Shown here: in pieces, positions 1 to 6,491 of the stretch
Layout of the letters: the number at the start of each line of letters is the position of its first letter
How positions within the stretch are numbered: position 1 is the stretch's first letter
Origin: Thermoplasmatota archaeon
Lineage (GTDB): Archaea > Thermoplasmatota > Thermoplasmata > Methanomassiliicoccales > Methanomassiliicoccaceae
DNA length: 10,839 bases
Direction: 5' to 3'
Assembly (NCBI GenBank): GCA_022709105.1
Contig: JAKIXL010000024.1
Span: 1-10,839, forward strand
The notes under the pieces: generated by a model
The model's database searches: none
The model's input: the letters and a program-made list of their open reading frames with translations, nothing else
Told to the model about the DNA's origin: nothing
Translations under genes and position numbers: made by a program

Positions 1-440
1 GACGTGTCCCCTATGTCCACCGAGTCGGAGTACATGCTGTTTATGGTCGTTATGTTCAGGTAGTTGGAATGGAACATCGCCGAACCGTTCAGAGTGGTAT
101 TGCCAACGAACGAGCCTCTCACCAGACAGTTGCTGAGGTTGGAGCTCTCGAAGCGGCAGTTGTCCGCGACCACATTGACCAGTTCGCACCGGTCGAATAT
201 CGTGTCGTTATAGGTCCCGTCGGTTACCGTCTCGCCGACGAGGACCATCTGGCCCCCCGGATTCCCTACATCTAGAGGCTCGCTGCTCCCGCCGGTCATG
301 GTGAACGGCATGAGGTATATCACCGGAAGCACCACTGCCAACATGAGAGGCATCAGCAGGATCGAGTACATCACGTACTTGTTGGTGCGGAACTCAGCGA
401 GGTCCTTCTTGGCCACCACCCATAGCTTGTCAGGCCTCAT
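1..440 (-). CDS. ABC-2 type transporter permease, N-terminal part (runs off the left edge)
   Basis: This is the first 146 residues of a membrane permease, open to the edge of the window. The N-terminus has a short cytoplasmic stretch with VVAKKDLAEFRTNKYV (residues 8-23), a pattern typical of ABC-2/NatB-like permeases. One transmembrane helix follows at about residues 24-46, then an outer loop. From residue 75 to 144 that loop is a run of about 14 pentapeptide repeats. The central residues are Y77, F82, L87, A92, F97, L102, V107, V112, L117, M122, Y127, T132, Y137 and D142, and the residues two places before are mostly Ser, Thr or Cys. The start ATG overlaps the stop of the upstream ATPase gene in an ATGA arrangement (437-440), so the two are translationally coupled and presumably form one exporter. 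The substrate is unknown. The repeat domain is seen directly; its extracytoplasmic location is inferred from topology. Confidence 0.85.
   Translation of the reverse strand, partial: MRPDKLWVVAKKDLAEFRTNKYVMYSILLMPLMLAVVLPVIYLMPFTMTGGSSEPLDVGNPGGQMVLVGETVTDGTYNDTIFDRCELVNVVADNCRFESSNLSNCLVRGSFVGNTTLNGSAMFHSNYLNITTINSMYSDSVDIGDT
9..218 (-). repeat. Pentapeptide-repeat (right-handed beta-helix) region inside the permease
   Basis: Fourteen consecutive five-residue units (permease residues 75-144) fit the pattern small-x-[L/F/V/Y/M]-x-x with no insertions. Examples are TIFDR, CELVN, CRFES, SNLSN, TTLNG and SNYLN. The last units (centres T132 and D142) are less regular. Pentapeptide repeats are known to fold into a square right-handed beta-helix. 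The run continues close to the window edge, so its full length is not visible. Confidence 0.75.
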
Positions 441-1360
441 TGCCGGTCCCCCAGGAGGCGGACGTATACGTCCTCCAGAGTGCGCTTCAGCTCGTTAACG
501 AACTCCACCTCTCCGCCAGAGCGGACCAGGGCATTGACGATCCTAGGGTTTGCTGCCTCAGGGTCCACGACATCTATCACGAGCTTGTTGTCTATCTGCT
601 TGACGCCCATAACGCCTTCCACGGAGCGGGCGGCATCGATCAGCTGCGGGGTCACTGCTCGAAGATGGACGATCGTGGTCCGGCCCCAGAACTCCCGCGA
701 CAGTTCTTCCGGGGAGCCATAGGCCAGGAGGCGGGTCCTCATGACCCCGATGGTATCGCAAAGCCGCTCCGCGTCATCGAGGTTGTGCGTGTTGATGAAT
801 ATGGTCCGGCCCCCCTTCTTCAGTTCAAGAAGGAAGTTGCGGACGGTGAGGGAGGCCACGGGATCAAGGCCGGAGGTTGGCTCGTCAAGGAACAGGAACT
901 CGGGATCGTGGACCAGCGCCCGGGCGATGGCGATCTTCTGTTTCATTCCCTTGGAGAACTTGCCGACCATGTCATCCCTCCGGTCCCAGATGCCCAGAAG
1001 TTCCAGCAGCTCTTTGATGCGCTCTTTCCTCTTGCCCGCCGGCACATCGTACAGGGAAGCGTAGAACTCAAGGTTCCTGGCGGCCGACAGCGTCTCGTAA
1101 AGGCCTGGCACCTCTGGCAGGAAGCCTGTCATGGAGCGTATCCGGATCGCGTCCTTCGGATCGTTGATGTCCAGCCCGTTCACCAGCACGGAGCCGCTGG
1201 TCGGCGCGATGAGGGTGCATATCATCCTTATCGTGGTCGTCTTTCCGGCACCATTGGGGCCTATGAACCCGAACACTTCCCCATCCCGGACCTTCAGGTT
1301 GAGGTTCTCGACCGCGGTCACTCCATTGAACTTCCGGGTCAGGTCCCGGGTCTCGATCAT
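437..1360 (-). CDS. ABC transporter ATP-binding protein (ABC-2 type exporter)
   Basis: A 307-residue nucleotide-binding subunit that would drive transport by the adjoining permease. The following are visible: Walker A GPNGAGKT at 34-41, a LPE motif in the Q-loop position with E83, the ABC signature FSKGMKQK at 135-142, Walker B FLFLDEP at 155-161 with catalytic E160, a D-loop SGLDP at 163-167, and the switch histidine H191 in INTHNLDDAE. The FSKGMKQK signature and the roughly 90-residue C-terminal extension past the ATPase core are typical of the NatA/CcmA-like drug, antibiotic or sodium exporter group. The ATG has a strong ribosome site, GGAGG at 1368-1372, seven bases upstream. The stop overlaps the permease start (ATGA). 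The substrate cannot be told from sequence. Confidence 0.96.
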   Translation of the reverse strand: MIETRDLTRKFNGVTAVENLNLKVRDGEVFGFIGPNGAGKTTTIRMICTLIAPTSGSVLVNGLDINDPKDAIRIRSMTGFLPEVPGLYETLSAARNLEFYASLYDVPAGKRKERIKELLELLGIWDRRDDMVGKFSKGMKQKIAIARALVHDPEFLFLDEPTSGLDPVASLTVRNFLLELKKGGRTIFINTHNLDDAERLCDTIGVMRTRLLAYGSPEELSREFWGRTTIVHLRAVTPQLIDAARSVEGVMGVKQIDNKLVIDVVDPEAANPRIVNALVRSGGEVEFVNELKRTLEDVYVRLLGDRQ

Positions 1361-1669
1361 TAGTGTCCCTCCGTTCTCTTCCGTGCCTTCCGACGCGTGC
1401 CGTCGGTGGCTCGAGCGGTACCTGCGGGCGACGGCGCTCTCCGCTCCGCCCAGTGTCTGGAAGCGCCTCAGCGGGCGATCGCGTCCGCATGACCGCCGGC
1501 GGCCTGCCTTGCATCTGCGGCATCGCCCTTGCGGATTGGGTCTTCCGCAGACCGGCCCCTGCCCCTAGCGTGCGGCCACATAGGGAGAGGGTGTAAAAGA
1601 ACATTGCCATGCCAGTGCTCGAGCGCCTCCCTGGCTTGCGAGGACCGCTCGGGGGGAACGAACCGGGTC
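1361..1669 (-). other. Gene-poor leader between the PRC-barrel gene and the ABC operon, with weak hairpins
   Basis: I see no credible protein gene here on either strand. The open frames crossing it are continuations of shadows and are rich in Arg and Pro. On the minus strand a TATA-like element TCTTTTACA lies at 1592-1600, which would give a start near 1569 and a leader of about 210 bases for the ABC operon. Two perfect small inverted repeats lie downstream of it: GGTCT/AGACC with a 5-base loop (1539-1553), and CCGACG/CGTCGG with a 5-base loop (1390-1406). The second sits just upstream of the ATPase ribosome site. A structured leader or small RNA is possible but unproven. In GC-rich DNA such short hairpins also arise by chance. 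Confidence 0.3.
1368..1372 (-). promoter_or_regulatory. Shine-Dalgarno site of the ABC ATPase
   Basis: GGAGG on the minus strand, seven bases before the ATG at 1360. It supports this start and implies a leadered transcript, unlike several other genes here that look leaderless. Confidence 0.7.
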
Positions 1670-2257
1670 TCAGGCCTGGACCGCCTGAGGCTCCTGGCGG
1701 CCGAGGGAGGCTCTTAGCTCGTCCATGTTGATCCTGAGTATGACCATCTCGCCTATCGCCTCCACATCGCTGGTGCGGATGGGTATCAGAGAGGAGGCCA
1801 TGAACGTTCTCTGCAGAGCGAGCTGGTCCATGGCGTCGCGGTCGAGCTTGACCTGGACGTATGGTATGGACCACTCGCGGTCGGTATCTATGAACACATT
1901 GTCAACATTGCCGACGAAGGCGGCATTGGCACAGATCACTCTCATCCCCATGAAAGCCCCTGCCGGAGTTAGGTTGTCACCGTCCGGTTCAATGATCTCG
2001 CCAAGCGCCGATAATGGCCGGCGCATGATGACGGCGTCCGATACCGATTGCATCTCCCCGGTCTTGACATATATCTTGCTGACACCGAAGACACGCTTCC
2101 TGGCCCCGGCAGCGTCCTCCATGCCTCGGCGGAGGCCGACCTTCAGGGCCCTGACCTTCCAGCCGACGAGGTCCATACCCACGCCCTCTATGGTGCCGAT
2201 AACCCTGGCGTCGGAGCTTATTAGCTCCAGGCCAATGATCTCCTCAAGACCGAGCAT
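1670..2257 (-). CDS. PRC-barrel protein with two tandem domains
   Basis: A 195-residue protein made of two PRC-barrel units, at about residues 5-79 and 101-183. Each starts with a hydrophobic strand and an [FI][IM]G-like turn (IIGLELISSDARVIGTIEGV and FMGMRVICANAAFVGNVDNV), followed by a W-containing strand (GWKVRALKV; REWSIPYVQVKL). A linker at 83-100 is rich in Pro and Gly. No membrane segment or signal peptide is seen. The PRC-barrel is a small beta-barrel known from photosynthetic reaction centre H subunits and from RimM. In haloarchaea, PRC-barrel proteins CdpB1/CdpB2 act in cell division with SepF, so a role as a scaffold or division protein is possible but only inferred. A TATA element about 27 bases upstream of the ATG, with no clear ribosome site, suggests a leaderless message. 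Confidence 0.88.
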   Translation of the reverse strand: MLGLEEIIGLELISSDARVIGTIEGVGMDLVGWKVRALKVGLRRGMEDAAGARKRVFGVSKIYVKTGEMQSVSDAVIMRRPLSALGEIIEPDGDNLTPAGAFMGMRVICANAAFVGNVDNVFIDTDREWSIPYVQVKLDRDAMDQLALQRTFMASSLIPIRTSDVEAIGEMVILRINMDELRASLGRQEPQAVQA

Positions 2258-2278
2258 CGTGGCCGATACCGTCCCCCA

Positions 2279-2289
2279 CCTTTAAATGA
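2279..2289 (-). promoter_or_regulatory. TATA-like promoter of the two-domain PRC-barrel gene
   Basis: ATTTAAAGG-type element (TTTAAA at 2281-2286) reading leftward. Its centre is about 27 bases from the ATG at 2257, which would place transcription start on or next to the start codon. Confidence 0.6.
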
Positions 2290-2304
2290 TTTGTTCAAGT
2301 CAGC

Positions 2305-3882
2305 TCAGCGGCACACCGTGCGGCTCTGCTCCCGCATGAACTGTTGGAGGTAGTGCATCGATCCGGTCCCCTTGCCAGTAGATCCCGACGCTCTCCATCC
2401 GGCGAAGGCCTGGCCTCCGACCATGGCGCCGGTCGACCCCCCTCGCTCCCGGTTGGCATACACCACGCCGAACTCGATGTTGTCGAAGAAGTACTTCAGC
2501 TCGGCCTCGTTGGTCGAGAAGATCCCGGCGGTCAGGCCGAACTCGGTATCATTGGCCTTCCTCAGCGCCTCTGGGAGGGAGGAGAAGCTCTGAGCGCATA
2601 GGATAGGGACGAAGAGCTCGGTTCTCATCAGCTCGTGGTCCTCCGGCAGACCGGTCACGATGGTCGGGGCCGCGTAGTGCCCCCTTGCCAGCTTGCCGCT
2701 TCCTATCCTCTTGCCTCCTGTGAGCACCTTCCCGCCCTCGGCCGCCTTCCTCACCCATCCCAAATAGTTATCCAGTGCTCTCCTGGTTATCACCGGCCCA
2801 ATGAAGGTGTCCCTTTCGAACGGATCGCCGACCCTGAGGCCCTCGGCCTCTTCCGCCAGGCGGGCCATGAGGTCTTCGAATATCAGGTCCTGGGCATAAA
2901 GGCGGGAGCAGGCCGAGCATTTCTGTCCCGCATAGCCGAACGCTGAGGACAGGACCCCGCGGGCTGCCCGCTCAAGGTCCGCCTCCGCGGTGACGATGAT
3001 GGGGTTCTTGCTGCCCATCTCGGCGATGACCGGCCGCTGCCTGCCCGCAGCGGCGGCCATGATCTCCCGGCCCACCCTGAGGGACCCGGTGAACGCCACT
3101 CCGTCGACCCCTGGGTGATGGACCAGGGCGCTTCCGACCTCATCCCCTGGGCCGGCGATCATGTTCAGCGCTCCGTCCGGAATGCCCGCTTGGAACATGA
3201 TCTCATAGAACTGCTGCACCGGGAGAGGGGCTGTGGAGCTGGGCTTGAGCACCGCCGTATTGCCGGTGAGCAGGGCTCCCGCGGTCATGCCCACGGTAAT
3301 CGCCAGGGGGAAGTTGAACGGACAGATGATCGCCCATGTCCCATAAGGCCGCAGTGAGACGGTGATGTCCTCTTCTGGATACGGGGGGTCGCTCATCCTC
3401 TCGAAGCCGTTGTTGCGGCGCATCTCCGAGCAGTAGTACCCTATGAAGTCCAGCGCTTCGTCCACATCCGCCATGGCCTCGAAGCGGTTCTTGCCGTTGT
3501 CCAGAGTGATCGCCGCTGCAAGTTCGTACTTCTTGCGGCGCATTATGTCCGCCGCCCTCTCGAAGATGCGCACCCTCTCCTCCCAGTCCTCACGGGACCA
3601 CCAACGGAAGGCCTCACGGGACGATCTCACCGCCTCTCCCACCTCGTCAGCGGTGCCCTTTTGGAAGAGGCCGACCACAAGGTCCTCGTCTCCAGGGCTG
3701 AGATCATGATATTGTGCCTCTGATAAGCGTGGCTTGCCGTCGATATGGTTCGGATAATCGATCTCCGCCTCGGCTATCTGCTCGAGCAACCGTCCGGCGG
3801 CCAGCTCATAGGCTGCGTGGAAGCTCTCGCCGTTGCCCTGGACCGATAAACGATGGTAGGTGTCCTCGTTCTTGAAGGTCAT
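2305..3882 (-). CDS. Aldehyde dehydrogenase, pyrroline-5-carboxylate dehydrogenase-like
   Basis: A 525-residue NAD(P)+-dependent aldehyde dehydrogenase. Conserved landmarks are present: CPFNFP with N190, K213 in VLKPSS, FTGS at 264-267, the general base E288 in AEMGSKNP, and the catalytic thiol C322 in GYAGQKCSACSR. The QKCSACSR signature, the roughly 80-residue N-terminal part and the C-terminal end (HYLQQF...SRTV) resemble RocA/PutA-type L-glutamate-gamma-semialdehyde dehydrogenases, which oxidise the proline breakdown product to glutamate. The loop GGQAFAGWRASGS differs from the usual FGGF form, so the substrate is not certain. No proline dehydrogenase is adjacent. Start: ATG with GAGG four bases upstream; a weak TATA-like GAAATAG lies about 35 bases upstream. 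It appears to be a single-gene unit. Confidence 0.93.
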   Translation of the reverse strand: MTFKNEDTYHRLSVQGNGESFHAAYELAAGRLLEQIAEAEIDYPNHIDGKPRLSEAQYHDLSPGDEDLVVGLFQKGTADEVGEAVRSSREAFRWWSREDWEERVRIFERAADIMRRKKYELAAAITLDNGKNRFEAMADVDEALDFIGYYCSEMRRNNGFERMSDPPYPEEDITVSLRPYGTWAIICPFNFPLAITVGMTAGALLTGNTAVLKPSSTAPLPVQQFYEIMFQAGIPDGALNMIAGPGDEVGSALVHHPGVDGVAFTGSLRVGREIMAAAAGRQRPVIAEMGSKNPIIVTAEADLERAARGVLSSAFGYAGQKCSACSRLYAQDLIFEDLMARLAEEAEGLRVGDPFERDTFIGPVITRRALDNYLGWVRKAAEGGKVLTGGKRIGSGKLARGHYAAPTIVTGLPEDHELMRTELFVPILCAQSFSSLPEALRKANDTEFGLTAGIFSTNEAELKYFFDNIEFGVVYANRERGGSTGAMVGGQAFAGWRASGSTGKGTGSMHYLQQFMREQSRTVCR

Positions 3883-3906
3883 CGTCCTCGCTCAAGAACA
3901 TTCCAT

Positions 3907-3928
3907 CGCCGGCTATTTCAGCCCGGCG
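3907..3928. promoter_or_regulatory. Dyad around the weak TATA-like element upstream of the dehydrogenase
   Basis: Inverted repeat CGCCGG and CCGGCG separated by 10 bases. The loop carries the AT-rich GAAATAG (minus strand) centred about 35 bases before the dehydrogenase ATG. It could be an operator, or a chance stem between two same-strand genes. No T-run follows on the minus strand, so it is not a convincing terminator for the flippase gene. Confidence 0.3.
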
Positions 3929-3957
3929 GTGGCGCTCCCCTCCGCGGGCCTATTAGC

Positions 3958-5262
3958 TCATGCGCGTTGAGGCCGCCATTCCCGTTCCACCACGAAGAGA
4001 TATAGGCCGCTCATTATGACGATGAACAGGCCGGTGATGAACATGACCATGACGACCAACATGGGAGTGAACGTTACCCCGAGGCCGATGACCATCCCCA
4101 CTAGAGAGAACAGAGTTATCACCGACAGGCTGATGATGACGGTGTAAGCATGACCGTCGGTAGCCAGACCGTAGAGCATGAACAGGTTGGCAAGGCCGAG
4201 TAGCATCATCGCGACCCCGAGCCATTGCAGGATGGGGGCGATCTGCATCTTGTATGGGTTGGCCGGGAGAAGGATGCTGAGCACCAGGTCAGGAAGGAGG
4301 AAATATGCTACGACAACGGTCACCGACAGGGCCAGGGTCATAACGAACGCCGTCTTCAGTATGCGGCTGCTCTCGTCACCACCCCTGGACCTTATCGCAT
4401 GGGCCTTGGACAGCTTGGGGAACATGACCGTGGAGACCGCTCCCGGAAGGAACAGAATTATCTTGGCCAGGGACGAGGCCGCCGCATAGTAGTTGGCCTG
4501 CTCCTTCACCAGCAGGCTGGTGGCGAGGATTATGTCCACCTGGGTTATGATGGTATAGCCGAGCATCGCCACGGTCGCGGGAACGGTGAACCTCCAGATC
4601 TCCTTGGCCTCTATGGCGGTGGACCTCATGAAGAAAAATTTCCTTACGAACAGGATCGAGGCTCCGCAGCCGAACGCAAGCCCGATTATGACCCCTCCCA
4701 GAGCTCCAGAGACCCCATATCCGAGCAGGACCATGCCCACACCCAAGGTCAGCTTCAGAGTGAAGTTGACGGTGTTCATAGCGCCGAACGCGGTGAAACG
4801 CTGGAGGGCCTGCATCGTTCCCTGGCCGACCGGGGATATCAGAGAGACCACGACCCCGATCGCCAGCAGCAGGAATGGCAGGGCGGACGTGAGCTTCAGG
4901 GTCGAGCTGACCCCCGGGATGCTCAGGATGATAATGAGCAGGACGGCCATGGCCACCCCTGCGCCTGTGGTGAAGAACAGGATGCGCTTCAGCAACCAGG
5001 ACACCACGCTCGCCTCTCCCAGGGCATTGTATTTTGAAACGTAACGGATGATGACGTTTTGCACCGCGCTTGACGGCACGGTGACAATGTAAAGTATGGA
5101 TAGAAGCGTGTTCAGCTCGGCAACGTCGTCAGGGATGTAGTTGTTCATCAGAACCTGGTAGAGGAAATTGCATCCTCCGCCGGCAACGGTGGCCACGAGC
5201 ATGACGAACGCGGGACCTGCCATTCCCTCGGCGTTGATGAATCGGGCCAACCTCTCGAACAT
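3958..5262 (-). CDS. MATE/Wzx-like polysaccharide or lipid flippase, about 12 membrane helices
   Basis: A 434-residue integral membrane protein with about 12 hydrophobic helices grouped in two halves, as in the MOP (MATE, Wzx, MurJ) superfamily. Charged inner loops such as RYVSKY, VRKFFFMRSTAIEAKEIWRF and FPKLSKAHAIRSRGGDESSRILK separate them. The features FLYQVLMNNYIPDDVAELNTLLS near the N-terminus, YYAAASSLAKIILFLPGAVSTVMFPKLSK in helix 8 and its loop, and the final cytoplasmic REWRP tail are typical of polysaccharide export flippases. The start is set at the internal ATG 5262. The open frame extends 61 residues further, but that stretch is Arg-rich and lies upstream of a good TATA element. 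Likely role: moving lipid-linked sugar units across the membrane. No glycosyltransferases are next to it, so the substrate is unknown. Confidence 0.88.
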   Translation of the reverse strand: MFERLARFINAEGMAGPAFVMLVATVAGGGCNFLYQVLMNNYIPDDVAELNTLLSILYIVTVPSSAVQNVIIRYVSKYNALGEASVVSWLLKRILFFTTGAGVAMAVLLIIILSIPGVSSTLKLTSALPFLLLAIGVVVSLISPVGQGTMQALQRFTAFGAMNTVNFTLKLTLGVGMVLLGYGVSGALGGVIIGLAFGCGASILFVRKFFFMRSTAIEAKEIWRFTVPATVAMLGYTIITQVDIILATSLLVKEQANYYAAASSLAKIILFLPGAVSTVMFPKLSKAHAIRSRGGDESSRILKTAFVMTLALSVTVVVAYFLLPDLVLSILLPANPYKMQIAPILQWLGVAMMLLGLANLFMLYGLATDGHAYTVIISLSVITLFSLVGMVIGLGVTFTPMLVVMVMFITGLFIVIMSGLYLFVVEREWRPQRA

Positions 5263-5290
5263 CGTCGGCCTAGCCAACAACTGACCTGTT

Positions 5291-5300
5291 CTTAATATTT
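5291..5300 (-). promoter_or_regulatory. TATA-like promoter of the flippase gene
   Basis: AAATATTAAG on the minus strand, centred about 33 bases before the ATG at 5262. This predicts a leader of only a few bases and argues against the longer upstream reading frame being translated. Confidence 0.6.
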
Positions 5301-5451
5301 CCCTAGCCCTGGCGGACACGAGGGCAGCTTGCCAGCATCGCCGCTGCATGACCGGCCCCCTGGTCATCGGCGTCCGATTGAGAAAGGGGGACCGCGAGCG
5401 CAACTGCCATGCCTTGGTCCCTCGTTTCGAGCGCTCACGAGCCATGTGGAC

Positions 5452-5479
5452 CCGGCCGTCAGTGGCCGCGGGCGGCCGG
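5452..5479. other. Inverted repeat just downstream of the Usp gene
   Basis: CCGGCCG at 5452-5458 pairs with CGGCCGG at 5473-5479 (7 bp, 14-base loop). It begins 14 bases past the Usp stop codon in the minus direction. No T-run follows, so an intrinsic terminator is doubtful. It may help 3' end stability. The rest of the 5263-5493 gap holds nothing I recognise. Confidence 0.25.
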
Positions 5480-5493
5480 CCGGTGCGCGAGCC

Positions 5494-6345
5494 CTACCTC
5501 TCGCACGGAATGATCAAAAGCGGGACCTTGGACCTCCTCACCACGGTCTCCGAGTTGCCCCCCAAGGCAATCTCGCGAAGCAGGCTTTTACGGTGCGCGC
5601 CCAATATTATCAGGGAAACGCTGAGCTCGCGGGAGGCCTCCAGGATGTTGTAAGATACCGTTCCGAAGTGAACGTGGGTGGTGGTCTGACAACCCTGTTC
5701 GGTAAGCCTCTGCTTCAGATTGTCCATCTTAGACATGACCTCGTCCATGGCCTGCTTGAACTTGTCGTCATCGTCCAGATTGGCCCGGGCCCCCTCCACC
5801 ACATGGAAGAGCACGGCCTCCCGAAGCCCCAATCTGGCCAGCTGAGGCAAGAGCTCCGCGCACATCTCAGTGCAAGATGAGAAATCGATGGGGACCAGTG
5901 CCTTGCGGAATATGGAACTGCAGGCGGGCGTCACGATGGTGCGTCCCCCCTTCTCGGTGACCTCGAACTTATTGATGAGCACCGGTATGGGGGCAGAGCG
6001 CAACACGCCGAAGGATGTCGAGCCCAGGAGGAACTCCCTTGCGCGCCCCTTGCCGCTGGAGGCCATCGCGATCAGGCTGACCTTTTCCCTGATGGCCGCC
6101 TCAAGCACCTTGTCCACGGGATCGCCCTCCTCGATCATCTCGACGGCCTTGACCCCTATGTCCTCCAAGCTCATCTCCAGCCTGTCAAGGGTGAAGATCT
6201 GCTCAGGGGTGAGGGCGGTCCCGGCCTGAGCGACATGGCAGATGATCACCTCCTTGGTCCCCATGTGGTGAAGCTCCAGCAGGCAGTCGAACATCCTAAG
6301 TGATTGCTCGGAGAAGTCCGTTGGGAACAGTATCCTTTCGAACAT
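5494..6345 (-). CDS. Universal stress protein with two tandem UspA domains
   Basis: A 283-residue cytoplasmic protein with two Usp domains, residues about 1-125 and 146-283. Each opens with the family pattern (MFERILFPTDFSEQS; FRKALVPIDFSSCTE). Domain 1 carries an ATP-loop-like motif with G98, nine residues, then G108-S109, though the usual first Gly is A95. Domain 2 has G249-A-H-R252 then G262-G263, so the second loop Gly and the Ser are lost and nucleotide binding there is doubtful. Tandem Usp proteins usually respond to stress and bind nucleotides or act as dimers. The start is placed at ATG 6345, because the family begins just before RILxPTD. A TTG 30 bases upstream is in frame but adds an unconserved tail. 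The gene is divergent from the EamA transporter. Confidence 0.93.
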   Translation of the reverse strand: MFERILFPTDFSEQSLRMFDCLLELHHMGTKEVIICHVAQAGTALTPEQIFTLDRLEMSLEDIGVKAVEMIEEGDPVDKVLEAAIREKVSLIAMASSGKGRAREFLLGSTSFGVLRSAPIPVLINKFEVTEKGGRTIVTPACSSIFRKALVPIDFSSCTEMCAELLPQLARLGLREAVLFHVVEGARANLDDDDKFKQAMDEVMSKMDNLKQRLTEQGCQTTTHVHFGTVSYNILEASRELSVSLIILGAHRKSLLREIALGGNSETVVRRSKVPLLIIPCER

Positions 6346-6357
6346 GGCGCTCGCGTC

Positions 6358-6402
6358 TGCGGGGTATCCGCACAACTACTATTCAGTTCCCAGATATCTA
6401 AA
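6358..6402 (-). promoter_or_regulatory. Promoter region of the Usp gene
   Basis: On the minus strand a TATA-like ATTTAGATAT lies at about 6393-6402, containing the palindrome AGATATCT (6392-6399). It would place transcription start near 6370. At the start of the predicted leader is an inverted repeat TGCGG-GGTAT-CCGCA (6358-6372), a possible operator or leader hairpin. No clear ribosome site precedes the ATG at 6345. Confidence 0.35.
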
Positions 6403-6452
6403 TCCTTCCGGCCTTCCCGATCGAGCTGCTTTGAACGGCCGATGGTGGCGGC

Positions 6453-6466
6453 AAAGGATATTTGCA
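6453..6466 (+). promoter_or_regulatory. Probable TATA element of the EamA transporter gene
   Basis: AAAGGATATTTGCA is the only AT-rich box at the right distance (about 31 bases) from the GTG at 6492. It would give a leader of about five bases. The match to a TATA box is only fair. Confidence 0.4.
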
Positions 6467-6491
6467 GGCAGCTGTTTACCGCCCCTGACCG

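Noticed and set aside
440..1363. A 307-codon open frame on the plus strand exactly antiparallel to the ABC ATPase
   Set aside because: It mirrors the ATPase codon for codon as a GC-rich antisense shadow. It shows no recognisable domain, while the minus strand has all ABC motifs.
1068..1874. A long minus-strand frame rich in Arg, Pro and Gly crossing the ABC leader
   Set aside because: It overlaps both the ATPase and the PRC-barrel gene in another frame and has typical non-coding composition.
4225..5037. A 270-codon plus-strand frame opposite the flippase
   Set aside because: Its high Gln, Arg, Gly and His content is what a complement of a membrane-protein gene gives. No ribosome site or domain was seen.
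5263..5445. A 61-residue N-terminal extension of the flippase
   Set aside because: It is Arg-rich, non-hydrophobic and lies upstream of a TATA element that points to the ATG at 5262.
5452..5479. The hairpin after the Usp gene as an intrinsic terminator
   Set aside because: No U-run follows in the transcript direction and archaea rarely use hairpin terminators, so it is listed only as an inverted repeat.
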